Positions 53,001-61,500 of a DNA stretch of 64,000 nucleotides are shown here, piece by piece (positions within the stretch are counted from its first letter, which is position 1; each line of letters starts with the position of its first letter). Below the pieces are notes generated by a model, which did not search any database, was not told the DNA's origin, and worked only from the letters and a program-made list of their open reading frames with translations. The stretch is from Ceratopteris richardii. Lineage: Eukaryota; Streptophyta; Polypodiopsida; Polypodiales; Pteridaceae. The DNA lies in NCBI GenBank assembly GCA_020310875.1, contig MU260055.1, positions 617,001-681,000 of the forward strand, written 5' to 3'. The position numbers were made by a program, and so were the translations under genes.

Positions 53001-53480
53001 AATTCAATCAATGGCTAAAATGGAGGACACTATTATAAACTATGAGTACTTCCGACACATGTCACATCATCGCTGGATAGGAACAAATGATGCCCAATAC
53101 GTGCCTTACTGTGTGCTCTTAGCTGATTACAATGCGGAGATCCAACGAAGATGTGGCAAAGCCTCCACATTTGCCACTCAATTTGGTCCCGACGATCTAC
53201 GTGAACGTGTTAAACAAGGGTCAACCTTCCAACCCACTTGGAGGATTCGTCTTCTCGAAACATATCCAGAAATGGTTTGTACATGGAATAACATTCCACT
53301 AATTATCAAGTATAATCCATGTTATGTTCCAGTCCTCTAAAGACGCACATGGTCCGAGTTTGCCATCGCTATCAAGAACGTCAAAGGCTGTGCAAAATGG
53401 TTGAATTATGTGTATCTAGCACCTCCACAAGGACAGGCCTCGATTGCATATATGATTTCCACCATCCTTCACTGGAGTCT
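50051..53480 (+). mobile_element. G2 accessory ORF region, all segments
   Basis: In order: an N-terminal globular part (50051-50551; HAHWFSDVTGPMGEGTYFWEA, then FNGKLGRYHFFTREFEKYQD), a second globular part in the 576-codon frame, an acidic and proline-rich linker, a coiled-coil stretch (52210-52800; LEEENTD, LEEHMARTLEENKRLQKQNEE-like), and a C-terminal domain (52834-53340 and a little beyond; MAKMEDTIINYEYFRHMSHHRW, ETYPEMVCTWNNIP, IIKYNPCYVPVL). The last signature recurs in G0 and G3. It is interrupted by several breaks. No signal peptide or membrane segment is visible, so it does not look like an envelope protein. Confidence 0.75.
50476..52206 (+). CDS. G2 accessory ORF, central open frame of 576 codons
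   Basis: Residues about 30-190 are a compact region: LVREALDMKGMYIPTEKE, MTPTIALQLCTIMQHFAFPT, RFTMPPKRVWFSLYLVKTEN, LPHWIIDQIHLAHQRWNKKH and CVLTRIIYRCLAYDVP. The same skeleton is in G1 (HQHFCFPNMHRYTPPQKI ... LTILIYHALGI). Residues 250-330 are acidic (VDEDEEETDEEEAHEEH), 330-430 helical (GIDDQFIESLNLHTDALGLD), and 430-570 Pro/Thr/Ser-rich. It resembles, loosely, the extra protein of large plant gypsy elements; I could not assign a family. Confidence 0.72.
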   Translation: MLLPDQYHHPYRAKGGDSTFVLPSVIPGHELKRFKLTLNLVREALDMKGMYIPTEKETLILGRMKHKDLNKLNDMVAMTPTIALQLCTIMQHFAFPTQERFTMPPKRVWFSLYLVKTENFTINLPHWIIDQIHLAHQRWNKKHKNVIHGCCVLTRIIYRCLAYDVPIQRALVWSRAQEFQRRPSTIGPPSKKMRGVVQIPCAQARGATLTPEVKPPQTRRVCPFTIRLPRQSAKGPNLVFPPIPSNLEFQQGYTLDDLTDEEIARMINEDNLETEAEQTRGPQPTTTTSAPTQPKVVEVDEDEEETDEEEAHEEHYHEQEETSKLAGAPAYTAQIKRLYETMKRVQEHHKLSLETRKMLISQILGEEGIDDQFIESLNLHTDALGLDEAIHSALAYIHRFDQRVPTRPLRSEKQIHIDVSAIGDTTQIEEHHEAPPSPHSSPLTAQFTPPHDTTTPTSTITTYVMGIPLSSGTQLGGVTMPTFTTLFTNITSTPPTVLIYTVTHSFETMETLPATAPLPPPTLPQSPIRPPPTSPLDFTSFTIPFPFPIPPTSSTFRASLHVNNMFSTLHQCVYQL

Positions 53481-53525
53481 TAGACTACGGAACAATCACT
53501 AGAGTCTTAGACTACGGAACACCCT
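53465..53525 (+). repeat. 30-bp tandem duplication
   Basis: CACTAGAGTCTTAGACTACG GAACAAT is followed at once by a second copy of CACTAGAGTCTTAGACTACG GAACA. It marks the end of recognisable G2 accessory sequence. Confidence 0.85.
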
Positions 53526-53594
53526 TGATGTGATGGCACAAATGTGTATGAAGATATTTGAATTAATGCTGGTCACATTCAGAACATTCTTGCC

Positions 53595-53665
53595 TTGTGT
53601 GCACGTGTGTGTGTGTATGTGTGTGCATGTTTGTGTGCTTCTCACTCACACACTTGTGCCATCAC
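53595..53665 (+). repeat. TG-rich simple repeat with CA-rich mirror
   Basis: GTGTGCACGTGTGTGTGTGTATGTGTGTGC is followed 30 bp later by CACTCACACACTTGTG, so the tract could fold weakly on itself. It lies at the junction between the G2-type and G3-type accessory sequences. Confidence 0.8.
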
Positions 53666-53729
53666 TTGTTCGAGGTCTTCATACCATCCTCATGTCTTCC
53701 TAGATTGACATTCAAGGAGGTGCTAGTCA

Positions 53730-55640
53730 TCGCTGAGCTACAATCACAAACCCCACAATCCAAGAGAACATAGAACTTCGGAAAGTGCCATTAGCAACGA
53801 CACCGGCCATCACAAGAAGAGATCTCTCCACCTCGTTAGAAGCCACACATGTTTATATGAGAGGTCAAGTCAACCTTACGGTACAAGGCCACTAGTACCA
53901 TCAAGCAAGTAAACAAAGATCATCATAGGCAACAAAGAATGCATCTCAACAAGAAAGATATAAAGAATTGGGGTTAGATGATTCAAGTTTAGATAATGAA
54001 TCATCACAAGATCATGACACACTCAACACTGATATACAAATGGACGAACATGTGGGAGAAGAATGGAGGAATCTGATCAAGTCCAGCAGATAGTGGACAA
54101 GGAAGATGAGCAAGGAACACAAACCTAGTCTCGAAATGAAGCGTCAATAGAAAGAGGACATGTCATACAATTGAACAAGCAAAGAAGGATATCTCTCAAG
54201 GAAATGTCACCTCCCAAGTCCAAAACAATGGTACATCCAAAGTTGGAACCAACCATCACCAAGGTACAATATGAACAAGAACCGGTATTAGCTATCCGAG
54301 TCGTTGCTGAACCATCACCCTTGGACATGGTGGTCGACTCTCATAAAATGCCCTATGAGGAACCAGCAATACAAGACACCACCAACCCCATTGAGATGGT
54401 TGAACATAGCATTCACCTACATATAAGGCAGCCGAACTAGGAAACATTACATGTGGCACAAGGCAAAGATGTGCAAACAGGAGAAGAACCAGTTATATAA
54501 AAAACTTGGCTGAATGTCGATGTAAACCAACTAAAAGCCTATAGTCCAAAACATGATTGACATGGTCATGACTGCTCAAACCCTCTTGATGGATGAGGAG
54601 AAGGAAAAGGCAGAATTATTTGGAGCAGGAATTTGATTCCAGAATAGAGTCCTCTGCCAAGAATATAGCCATCCAAAAGAACTTGCTCAGAAAATAGAAG
54701 ACTTGGCAAGCAAGATAGAAGAATGCAATCGTGTCGAGGAGAAAAATGTGTTGCTAAAAGACAAGTTAGAGGAAGTGACTACATCTGTATCAGAACTTCA
54801 AGTTGAAGTGAAGACACTGAAAAAGCAACAAGAAATGTATGAAGTAGAAAAATAAGGATGATCAATTGTAGAAAATCACTAGAAAATTGGATTAAAGTGT
54901 ATATGGACAAAGCCGACAATCTGCGTATGAGGAAGAAAGAATTAATGAACTCTATTTTGTTGAATCAGCCATTGGAAAGCATTGATGACAGAGGAGTGCA
55001 AGAGTTGCAGGTAAGGTTGTCAACAATGGAAGATTAGTTTACACAAGAGAAGAGAAAATAGGCCGAGTTAGAGACGAAATATAAAGCGGAGGCCAAAACA
55101 TGGAAACTTAAATGGAATGAAGTAGTATACAAATACATGGAGCAATGTAATGAGGATGTTGATAAGGTAAAGGCCATTTGTGAAGCAAAGGCAAAAGTTG
55201 AAGATGAGCTCAAGGCTAGCAAAGAACACAATGAAGAGAAAGACAAAACTATAGCAGAGCTTAGAGCACTATTAGAACAAGCCAAGACCTTGGGGACACC
55301 ATTAGTGCAACCATCCCTGATGGCTACTGACGAGACTGAGGTACGCCCTCTTTCTCCCCCAATCATTTATTCAATAAGGGAACCAGCTATAGAAGAATAT
55401 GATGATCATCCAATGCCATATACTATAGAACTAAGTCCGAAAGAAAGGGCACTACTGGTGTCTCGACTTACAAAAGTGTTTGAAATTGAAGTTGTAAAAG
55501 TCATGAAAGAGATCCAGATCAAAAGTAAAAATCTAGATGCGATAATGAAGCCCTTCAACCTCCCGTATGGAATAATGAAAGAACTACCCAAAGATACATC
55601 AAGAAGACTACGGGGAAGGATCCGGACGAGTAGCTAAATT
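53730..55640 (+). mobile_element. Gypsy G3 accessory ORF relic, middle and coiled-coil parts
   Basis: Plus strand. Blocks shared with G1 in order: LEATHVYMRGQVNLTVQGH near 53845 (G1 MEATQQYTEGQVNLSVQGH), YKELGLDDSSLDNESSQD near 53960, IRVVAEPSPLDMV near 54297 (G1 IRVVAEPSPMDV), a Glu/Lys coiled coil (54.5-54.85 kb), MNSILLNQPLESIDDRGVQEL near 54945, and a second coiled coil in the open frame 55137-55637 (VDKVKAICEAKAKVEDELKA, DKTIAELRALLEQ). The latter ends with ELPKDTSRRLRGR. The C-terminal domain continues after the inserted miniature element, at 58.7 kb. It is broken in many places. Confidence 0.75.
55137..55637 (+). CDS. G3 accessory ORF coiled-coil segment (open frame)
   Basis: 166 codons. 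Residues 1-60 are strongly heptad-like (Ala, Leu, Glu, Lys), consistent with a coiled coil. Residues 60-100 hold a proline-containing acidic linker (REPAIEEYDDHPMPYTIELS). The last 60 residues are amphipathic (ALLVSRLTKVFEIEVVKVMK). It is not recognisable outside this retroelement family. Confidence 0.65.
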   Translation: MEQCNEDVDKVKAICEAKAKVEDELKASKEHNEEKDKTIAELRALLEQAKTLGTPLVQPSLMATDETEVRPLSPPIIYSIREPAIEEYDDHPMPYTIELSPKERALLVSRLTKVFEIEVVKVMKEIQIKSKNLDAIMKPFNLPYGIMKELPKDTSRRLRGRIRTSS

Positions 55641-56363
55641 TTAAAGCAACCACTTTTAATTATACTCAACAGGAGTTCAAAGCAGCAAATCCTGTTGGAA
55701 ATGAAGTAGGCCCATAACTAATATCACATGTCCAAGCTCCATAGGTCCTTGATCTACAACATAGATTCCAGCAATCTTCCAATATTGCCAAAACATGAAC
55801 ATACTACATTTAATCATACAAATGATGAGACAAAGATAGAGAGAGATTAGACAACATGTGTAAAGTGTTACGTAAGCCATTGCTTACTCACACTATCATA
55901 TATACAAATGTCAAATTACAACATGGGAACAAAACTCTCAACCACTCTATGTGAACAAAAATAGATGGATGAGTGAATATACAAATGTAACAAAAATATT
56001 CAGATGTATGGATAGAAATCTCAATATATATGAGATGTGTGACCTAATAGGTTGTAGAAGAGTGAATATGAGTGTCAGAAAGAGGAAGGATCAGTCTAAA
56101 ACTATTAATCAACAAACCCTCATCTGATCTTAGGCTATAGAAGACCCTAAGTCAGATACGTATGTGAAAGATCACATACTTACAAAAGTAGCAAAGAATG
56201 CTAACAAGTTTGCTGTCAGAAATCCTCAAACTCATATGAACATACCTTCTCGAACACCTCATCTGAATATGCATAAAGCATACATGTACTGATTCTCTTG
56301 TACCTATGCCGAATAGGACTCCTCCTGATATGGATGCCACTTCCATATACTTCAAGTAGTACC
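55641..56363. other. Unassigned stretch between G3 and the miniature LTR element
   Basis: The first 100 bp may continue the G3 accessory frame. The rest is AT-rich with no recognised domain. It could be the left end of the miniature-element tandem, but I do not see a third LTR copy here. Confidence 0.4.
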
Positions 56364-56970
56364 TTCAAATACATCATGTGAATGGCCGATCCACACCACC
56401 AAGCTGCTGTGGGGTAAATCCTCTCCATAAGCAAGAGTTTGAGCACACTCTTCTTCTCCAAGAAGAACTCCATAGCCGCTCCTCAACATGCTCCAAGATA
56501 GCACCATGGCTGCCCCATGTGCTAGAAGCACCACCTCTATTGAGGGACCAAGCTCCAAAGCTTGTGTTGCAAAAGGTGTTGGATCTTCTTTTTTTGCATC
56601 TTTCTTCCACCTATGATTTGATGTTGATTTGGTTCCTTTATCTTCTCCAAACCATTGTTTTTCCTTGAATTTGAAGTAGCCTTCTCTTCATCAATTCTAC
56701 TCTTCAAACATTACTTTCTGTAAAGTATTTTCATACTCTTCCAAAAGTGTTCCACTGCTAACATATCACCAACTTCATACTCCACAGTGATGAATAAACA
56801 TGTGACTAAATTGTCTAATTTTCAAATCTCTACTTATCTAGATTAAGTGTGTATGTCAAATGTCAAATGTTAGAAGGCGCTCTTAAATCATATGTTGTAA
56901 ACATGGAAGTTTGGAAACCTATGAACCTAGATGAGCTCTGATACTAAAGCCCTAAAGCTCTGATACCAAA

Positions 56971-57106
56971 TGTCATATACCATTGGAAAGCTCTCTTCAA
57001 CCTCTACAAGATAGGGTCATAAAAATTTTACCCATTTTTGTGCCAAAAATGACTAAGTACCAAAATTAGGGTTTCTGCCCTAAATGGATTTTGGATTGAT
57101 GTGACA
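56971..57106 (-). mobile_element. TRIM-like LTR, left copy
   Basis: 136 bp, on the plus strand TGTCATATACCATTGGAAAG...GGATTGATGTGACA. The primer site lies directly to its left (GCTCTGATACCAAA on the plus strand), and a second GCTCTGATACTAAAG motif lies 30 bp further left. Confidence 0.8.
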
Positions 57107-57973
57107 TTGTTTTCCAAGAATCCCCCTTGCAATGTTATATTGGTACAAACTGAACTGGATATGTAACTTCATTCATTTGCAAACTGTCATAAACTTCAAA
57201 CTTGTACTCCCGAATTGATCTTCAAACCTTTTCTTCAAAAGTCTTCTTCAAAACTGATTTTGACTTTTCTTCAAAACTTCAAAAACCTGAACTTGTTGAA
57301 TATGAACCATAATACTTGAGAAAATATGCAAAATAGATATCCAATAGTGTACTCATCAACCAATCGTTTGCTTGACAACAAATGTAGCAAGTACTGACTC
57401 TGAACCTGCTATCTCCTGTCTTCCCAAACCTGAAAACATACACTAGGATCCACATATTTTCATTTACCTTACGAAATGTTTCTCAACGTACTTCTACTAT
57501 GTCATGTAAATACACTAAATAGAATCAAGAATTGAATCCTGGGACTTGTGACTGAGAACTCACAACTTAGTGCATTATGAACACTAGCTGGTTCATCTCT
57601 GATAGTACTCAACTCAACTCATGAGAGTCTTACCAAATTTCATATCTATGATGTCATCTTGTCTTCATCTTTGTTCTATTTGTAAGTACTTCATACCTCT
57701 TTCCTTCAGAACCTGGTATAAACATATATGTACGCACTTCTGAAACATACCTCTTTGAAACATCAACTTTCTCTTCAATAGAACTCTGGGACCTTCTCCT
57801 GAATAGGAACACCTAACATGAACTTTCTCTAGAAATTCTCCTTCTTCCTTCTTCTTTCAAAGCTGGAACATAAAGAGAATATGTACCTGAATTCTTAACA
57901 TAAGATGCAAATCTTATGTTAACCTCCATCAAATGTCTTTGAAGTACACCGAAATCTTCATGTTGAAGACAAT
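57107..57973. other. Interior between the TRIM-like repeats
   Basis: AT-rich, with a cluster of CTTCAAA-type words near 57190-57300. There is no domain or long frame. I infer it to be the 3' part of the element interior on the minus strand. Confidence 0.45.
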
Positions 57974-58574
57974 CTTCAAATACATCATGTGAATGGACGA
58001 TCCACACCACCAAGCTGCTGCGGGGTAAATCTTCTCCATAAGCAAGAGTTTGAGCACACTCTTCTTCTCCAAGAAGAACTCCATAGCCGCTCCTCAACAT
58101 GCTCCAAGATAGCACCATGGATGCCCCATGTGCTAGAAGCACCACCTCTATTGAGGGACCAAGCTCCCAAGCTTGTGTTGTAGAAGGTGTTGGATCTTCT
58201 TTTTCTGCATCTTTCTTCCACCTGTGATTTGATGTTGATCTAGTTCCATTATCTTCTCCAAACCATTATTTTTCCTTGAATTTGAAGTAGCCTTCTCTTC
58301 ATCAATTCTAGTCTTCAAACAATACTTTCTGTAAAGTATTTTCATACTCTTCCAAAAGTATTCCACTGCTAACAAATCACCAACTTCATACTCCACATTG
58401 ATGAATAAACATATGACTAAATTGTCTAATTCTCAAATCTCTACTCATCTAGATTAAGTGTGTATGTCAAATGTTAGAAGATGCTCTTAAATCATATGTT
58501 GTAAACATGGAAGTCTGGAAACCTGTGAACCTAGAGGAGCTCTAATACCAAAGCCCTAAAGGTCTGATACCGAA

Positions 58575-58709
58575 TGTCATATACCATTGGAAAGCTCTCT
58601 TCAAACTCTACAAGATAGGCTCATAAAAATTTTACCCTTTTTGTGCCAAAAATGACCAAGTGCCAAAATTAGGGTTTCTACCCTAAATGGATTTTGGACT
58701 AATGTGACA
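58575..58709 (-). mobile_element. TRIM-like LTR, right copy
   Basis: 135 bp, same ends as 56971-57106. The 11 bp beyond its right end (TTGTTTTCCAA) are also shared with the left copy, so the true repeat unit may extend slightly past the TGTCA end. Confidence 0.8.
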
Positions 58710-58721
58710 TTGTTTTCCAAT

Positions 58722-59459
58722 AGATCCCATCTGGAGGAGAAAGTTTTTGGAGAAAAATCCAACATTGCGGTGCACTGGAGAGAAGCACCATATTTACTCC
58801 AAGTGAATCCAGTTTTTTGTCTTGTGCCACATCGATGATACTGGCCAAATTTTTGGGAATTGCAAAGTAAAGGTAAACTGAATAAGTAATGGCTCAATTT
58901 TCCCTTACTCTCAAGGCCGCCACATAACTATCTACCCACAGAAGAGTACATGGTCAGAACCATAAAATTTTGGTTATCCCGATATGCAAAAGTTCCTGAT
59001 CTAACAATCAAGCTAAGGAATAAAATACTGAGCATGATTCTTACAGTACTCCAAGTCTTCATGCACACATAGTATACATTTTTGAATTTTATTGGCATTA
59101 AATAGGGAACATATATTTTGGTATTTGATCATTCCATAATGCCGAGCAAACTAACTATTATGGCCTACTACTCGCAGCTAATGTTTTTACCCAACAATTA
59201 TATGCACACCTTTGAAGAAGCATTCTTCACAACTTTTTTTGAAATTGATTCAGAAGTATTCTTGAAGATGTCCACTAACCTGAATGCAAGGCTACTAGCT
59301 TATGAATTAAGCTTTTTTGCTGACCATTGCCAACCACCCCACGATGGTGTTAAGTCCGAACAGTGGATGCAACTAATGATACGTGAAGCTAATCTGCTAA
59401 ATGAAATAGAGCAAAAGATATACAATATGTACTCTTGTCGATGTCAGACATTGGTCTAG
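58722..59459 (+). mobile_element. G3 accessory ORF, C-terminal domain relic
   Basis: The plus strand reads IAVHWREAPYLLQVNPVFCL near 58760-58825, then VPHR, then WPNFWELQSKG near 58840 and RPPHNYLPTEEYMVRTIKFW near 58915, ending in the 113-codon open frame 59118-59459 (LNARLLAYELSFFADHCQPP, EQWMQLMIREANLLNEIE). The pattern W-x(2,3)-P-x(4,5)-NP-x(4)-VP...W matches G2 (CTWNNIPLIIKYNPCYVP, then TWSEFAIAIKNVKG) and G0. This gives the accessory protein's end, with a stop at 59457-59459 in the element's own reading. It is a fossil. Confidence 0.7.
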
Positions 59460-60180
59460 AGAGACCATTCCATGTGTGTGTGGACGAGGGCTAGTTAGCC
59501 AAGGTCCTAAGCTTGGGGGTATATCCTAAGGTATTTGATGGTTAGTGGGGATGAGTGTTGCATGCTGGCCACATGGCGATGCTAGATCATTCCAGATCAC
59601 TACTATTTTAGATACAAGAGGATATAAATGGATAGGAGGAGAATGGCACACACATCATTTGCATGTCTTATTTTGAGGAAAGCCTCACAATTGGTATCAG
59701 GTCTGACAGTCGACTTCCAAAGCCTATCGAGGACGATAGAGTCCCGGAGGGGGGACGTGTGGAAGGAGAGACAAGAGAATCAAGAAGAAGAAGAAGAAGA
59801 AAATAAAAAAGAAAGAATGTTCAATAAAAAGCACCACCCTTTGCCCAAAGCCCCGAGGGGCCCACATCAGGCTGCAACACCAAAGGAGCAGGTCCCGAAG
59901 AGTGGAAGCAAAGAATCACAACCAGGACCTTTCAAGGGGAGTTTCTATACCACTTCCTTGTCCACTAGGTGTGCACGGTGGAAAGAAATAAATAGGATAA
60001 AGAAAAGCACTAGGTCCCAAGTTATGGTTAGTCCCTTAAAAAAGTAATACATTGCCTTTGAACCTTTGAGGCCTCGACAAGGGCATGTGGTGGTCAGATG
60101 CTATCAATATGGAATCGGACCTACTGCAACATCAAGGCCTAAGGCAATGAGCAAAGCCTCTCAAGGGATGATTATGACAA
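59460..60180 (+). other. Noncoding sequence between G3 accessory ORF and LTR
   Basis: It contains a CTAAGCTTGGGGGTATATCC stretch near 59507-59526, of the kind seen after the last ORF of Athila/Tat elements, a candidate small LTR with primer site (59556-59703), a GAAGAAGAAGAAGAA run near 59785, and an open frame (59628-60047) that is basic and low-complexity and probably not a gene. Confidence 0.5.
59556..59703 (+). mobile_element. Candidate small LTR with primer site
   Basis: TGTTGCATGCTGGCC...AAAGCCTCACA (59556-59689, 134 bp) has TG/CA ends and a TATA-like GATATAAATGG near 59620. It is followed after one base by TTGGTATCAGGTC, close to the tRNA-Met primer site. A purine-rich TTAGTGGGGATGAG precedes it. 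No second copy is found in the window, so this stays tentative. Confidence 0.4.
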
Positions 60181-61074
60181 AGAGGGGGAGAGCGTTGCAG
60201 AGTAAAGAAGCACAAGAAAAGGAGCCCCAAAAATTTTCAAATTAAGAGCTCCAATTTTCTTCGTCAACTTCCTATGGAAACCTCAAAAAGCCATGTAAAT
60301 GCACTAGAGGAGTCCTCTAGATGCATAAACCCCAAACATTGTATCATAATCCTTATAAAAGAGTAGGATTTTAGGGTTTCTTAATAAAGCATCGGCCTCT
60401 TGTGTGAAAGGACCATTTTTAGGGCACATGTATATAAATCAGTGGAGGACACTTTGTAAAGACTTTTTGCCATTGTGAGTAGGAGAGAGTTCTGATTTTC
60501 AAATTTTCTTCTTCTTCCTCTTGTATCTCCATGCTTGTGAGCTTGCATGTGTGCTTCTAGCTTGGAATAAGTGCATGGAAGTGTTGTATATCCAATTCAT
60601 TGCTTTTCTGAAGTGTGTAATGTGTGTATGAAGTGTGAGCAGGTGTGTGCTGAGATTAGGTGAGCTGTACAGCTCTATTTTTGCCCATATCTTGAAGTGG
60701 GCTTGTCAAAATCAGACAAGAGTACGACCATTGGATGCGTCTCGTCGAGAGCTTTGAAAGAAACCCACTGTTTACTATATTCCAAGTTTGGAGCTGAGAG
60801 AAAGTCTCTTTTTGTGCTTACTATTGTTTCATGTATCACGACACCATTTCCACTTGTGTGAGTGCTGAATGTGAGAGGTGATACTCATTTGCATGCCATG
60901 ATAGCTATCTCACTTCATTGACCATTGTGTAAGTACAAGTCCTCATACACTTAGTAGGTTCAAGATACTTCTTGGATTGATAATTTAAATGTGTGATCCA
61001 AACTATATGCACTTGTTGGTGATAGCGGAATAGTCTCTTTTGTCACAAGTCCCTAAGTTATTGCTTAGGTACAC
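60181..61074 (+). mobile_element. Gypsy G3 LTR
   Basis: A polypurine tract AGAGGGGGAGAG (60181-60192) is followed by the likely LTR start near TGCAGAGTAAAG (60196). There is a TATA-like CCTTATAAAAGAG near 60350 and TGTATATAAATC near 60428. The right 620 bp match the G1 LTR at 11040-11611, ending ACAAGTCCCTAAG...CTTAGGTACAC near 61074. The length is about 880 bp. The adjoining sequence to the right has no clear primer site, in keeping with this being the 3' LTR of the plus-strand G3. Confidence 0.7.
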
Positions 61075-61500
61075 TATTTCTTAAAGTATTTTACCGCCAC
61101 ATGAATAGATTCATGTTTAGCCTATTTGAAGCTGTATATTAGAGAAGTGGGTTAATGCTTAAGTCCTCTCTTTGCAAAACTCTCAAATAAAATCTTCTAA
61201 TCATGCGTCTAGATTTTCTAACATGTCTATAGCCTGGTTGAAACCATGAGAATGCAATTCCTACAAGTTTTAATCCAAAAACTTCATATTAAGTGAAAAA
61301 GTATGTTCTTTGGCTAGCTCTCAAGATTCTCTTGAGTTCAGTTGCAGGATCATATGAATTAGTGGATTCATCATAGTAATTTTTGTGCACTTTGTGACTT
61401 GAGATGGTCAAAGATGTCTACCTAGGTCTTGTATCCTTAGGGTCACATTAGTAGCTTGCAGTGCATTATCCGAGGCATTAGTCTGCATGTTAACTTGTGC
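61075..61500. other. Unassigned spacer
   Basis: About 425 bp of AT-rich sequence between the G3 LTR and the reversed G5 gag. I see no gene, repeat or LTR edge. Confidence 0.4.

Larger units (their letters stand above)
56364..58709 (-). mobile_element. Miniature LTR element (TRIM-like), tandem arrangement
   Basis: Two direct repeats of about 0.74 kb, at 56364-57106 and 57974-58709, are about 95% identical by eye. On the minus strand each begins with a 135-136-bp LTR (TGTCACAT...ATATGACA, perfect TGTCA/TGACA ends) followed by a tRNA-Met-type primer site (TTTGGTATCAGAGC, near 56958-56970, and a slightly decayed one near 58562-58574) and about 600 bp of internal sequence. A purine run (CAAGGGGGATT near 57117-57127) precedes the LTR at 56971-57106 on that strand. 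The arrangement LTR-interior-LTR-interior suggests a tandem sharing an LTR. It encodes no recognisable protein. It lies within the G3 accessory gene. Confidence 0.75.

Noticed and set aside
50051-53480. An envelope protein
   Set aside because: There is no signal peptide, no hydrophobic membrane segment and no cleavage-site-like basic motif in the expected place; instead there is a coiled coil and a soluble-looking C-terminal domain.
53595-53665. Z-DNA or promoter element from the TG tract
   Set aside because: A short, interrupted microsatellite at a junction; nothing else in the sequence points to promoter function.
59628-60047. 139-codon open frame as a gene
   Set aside because: It is basic and low-complexity, runs over a GAA repeat and a primer-site-like word, and has no homologue elsewhere in the window.
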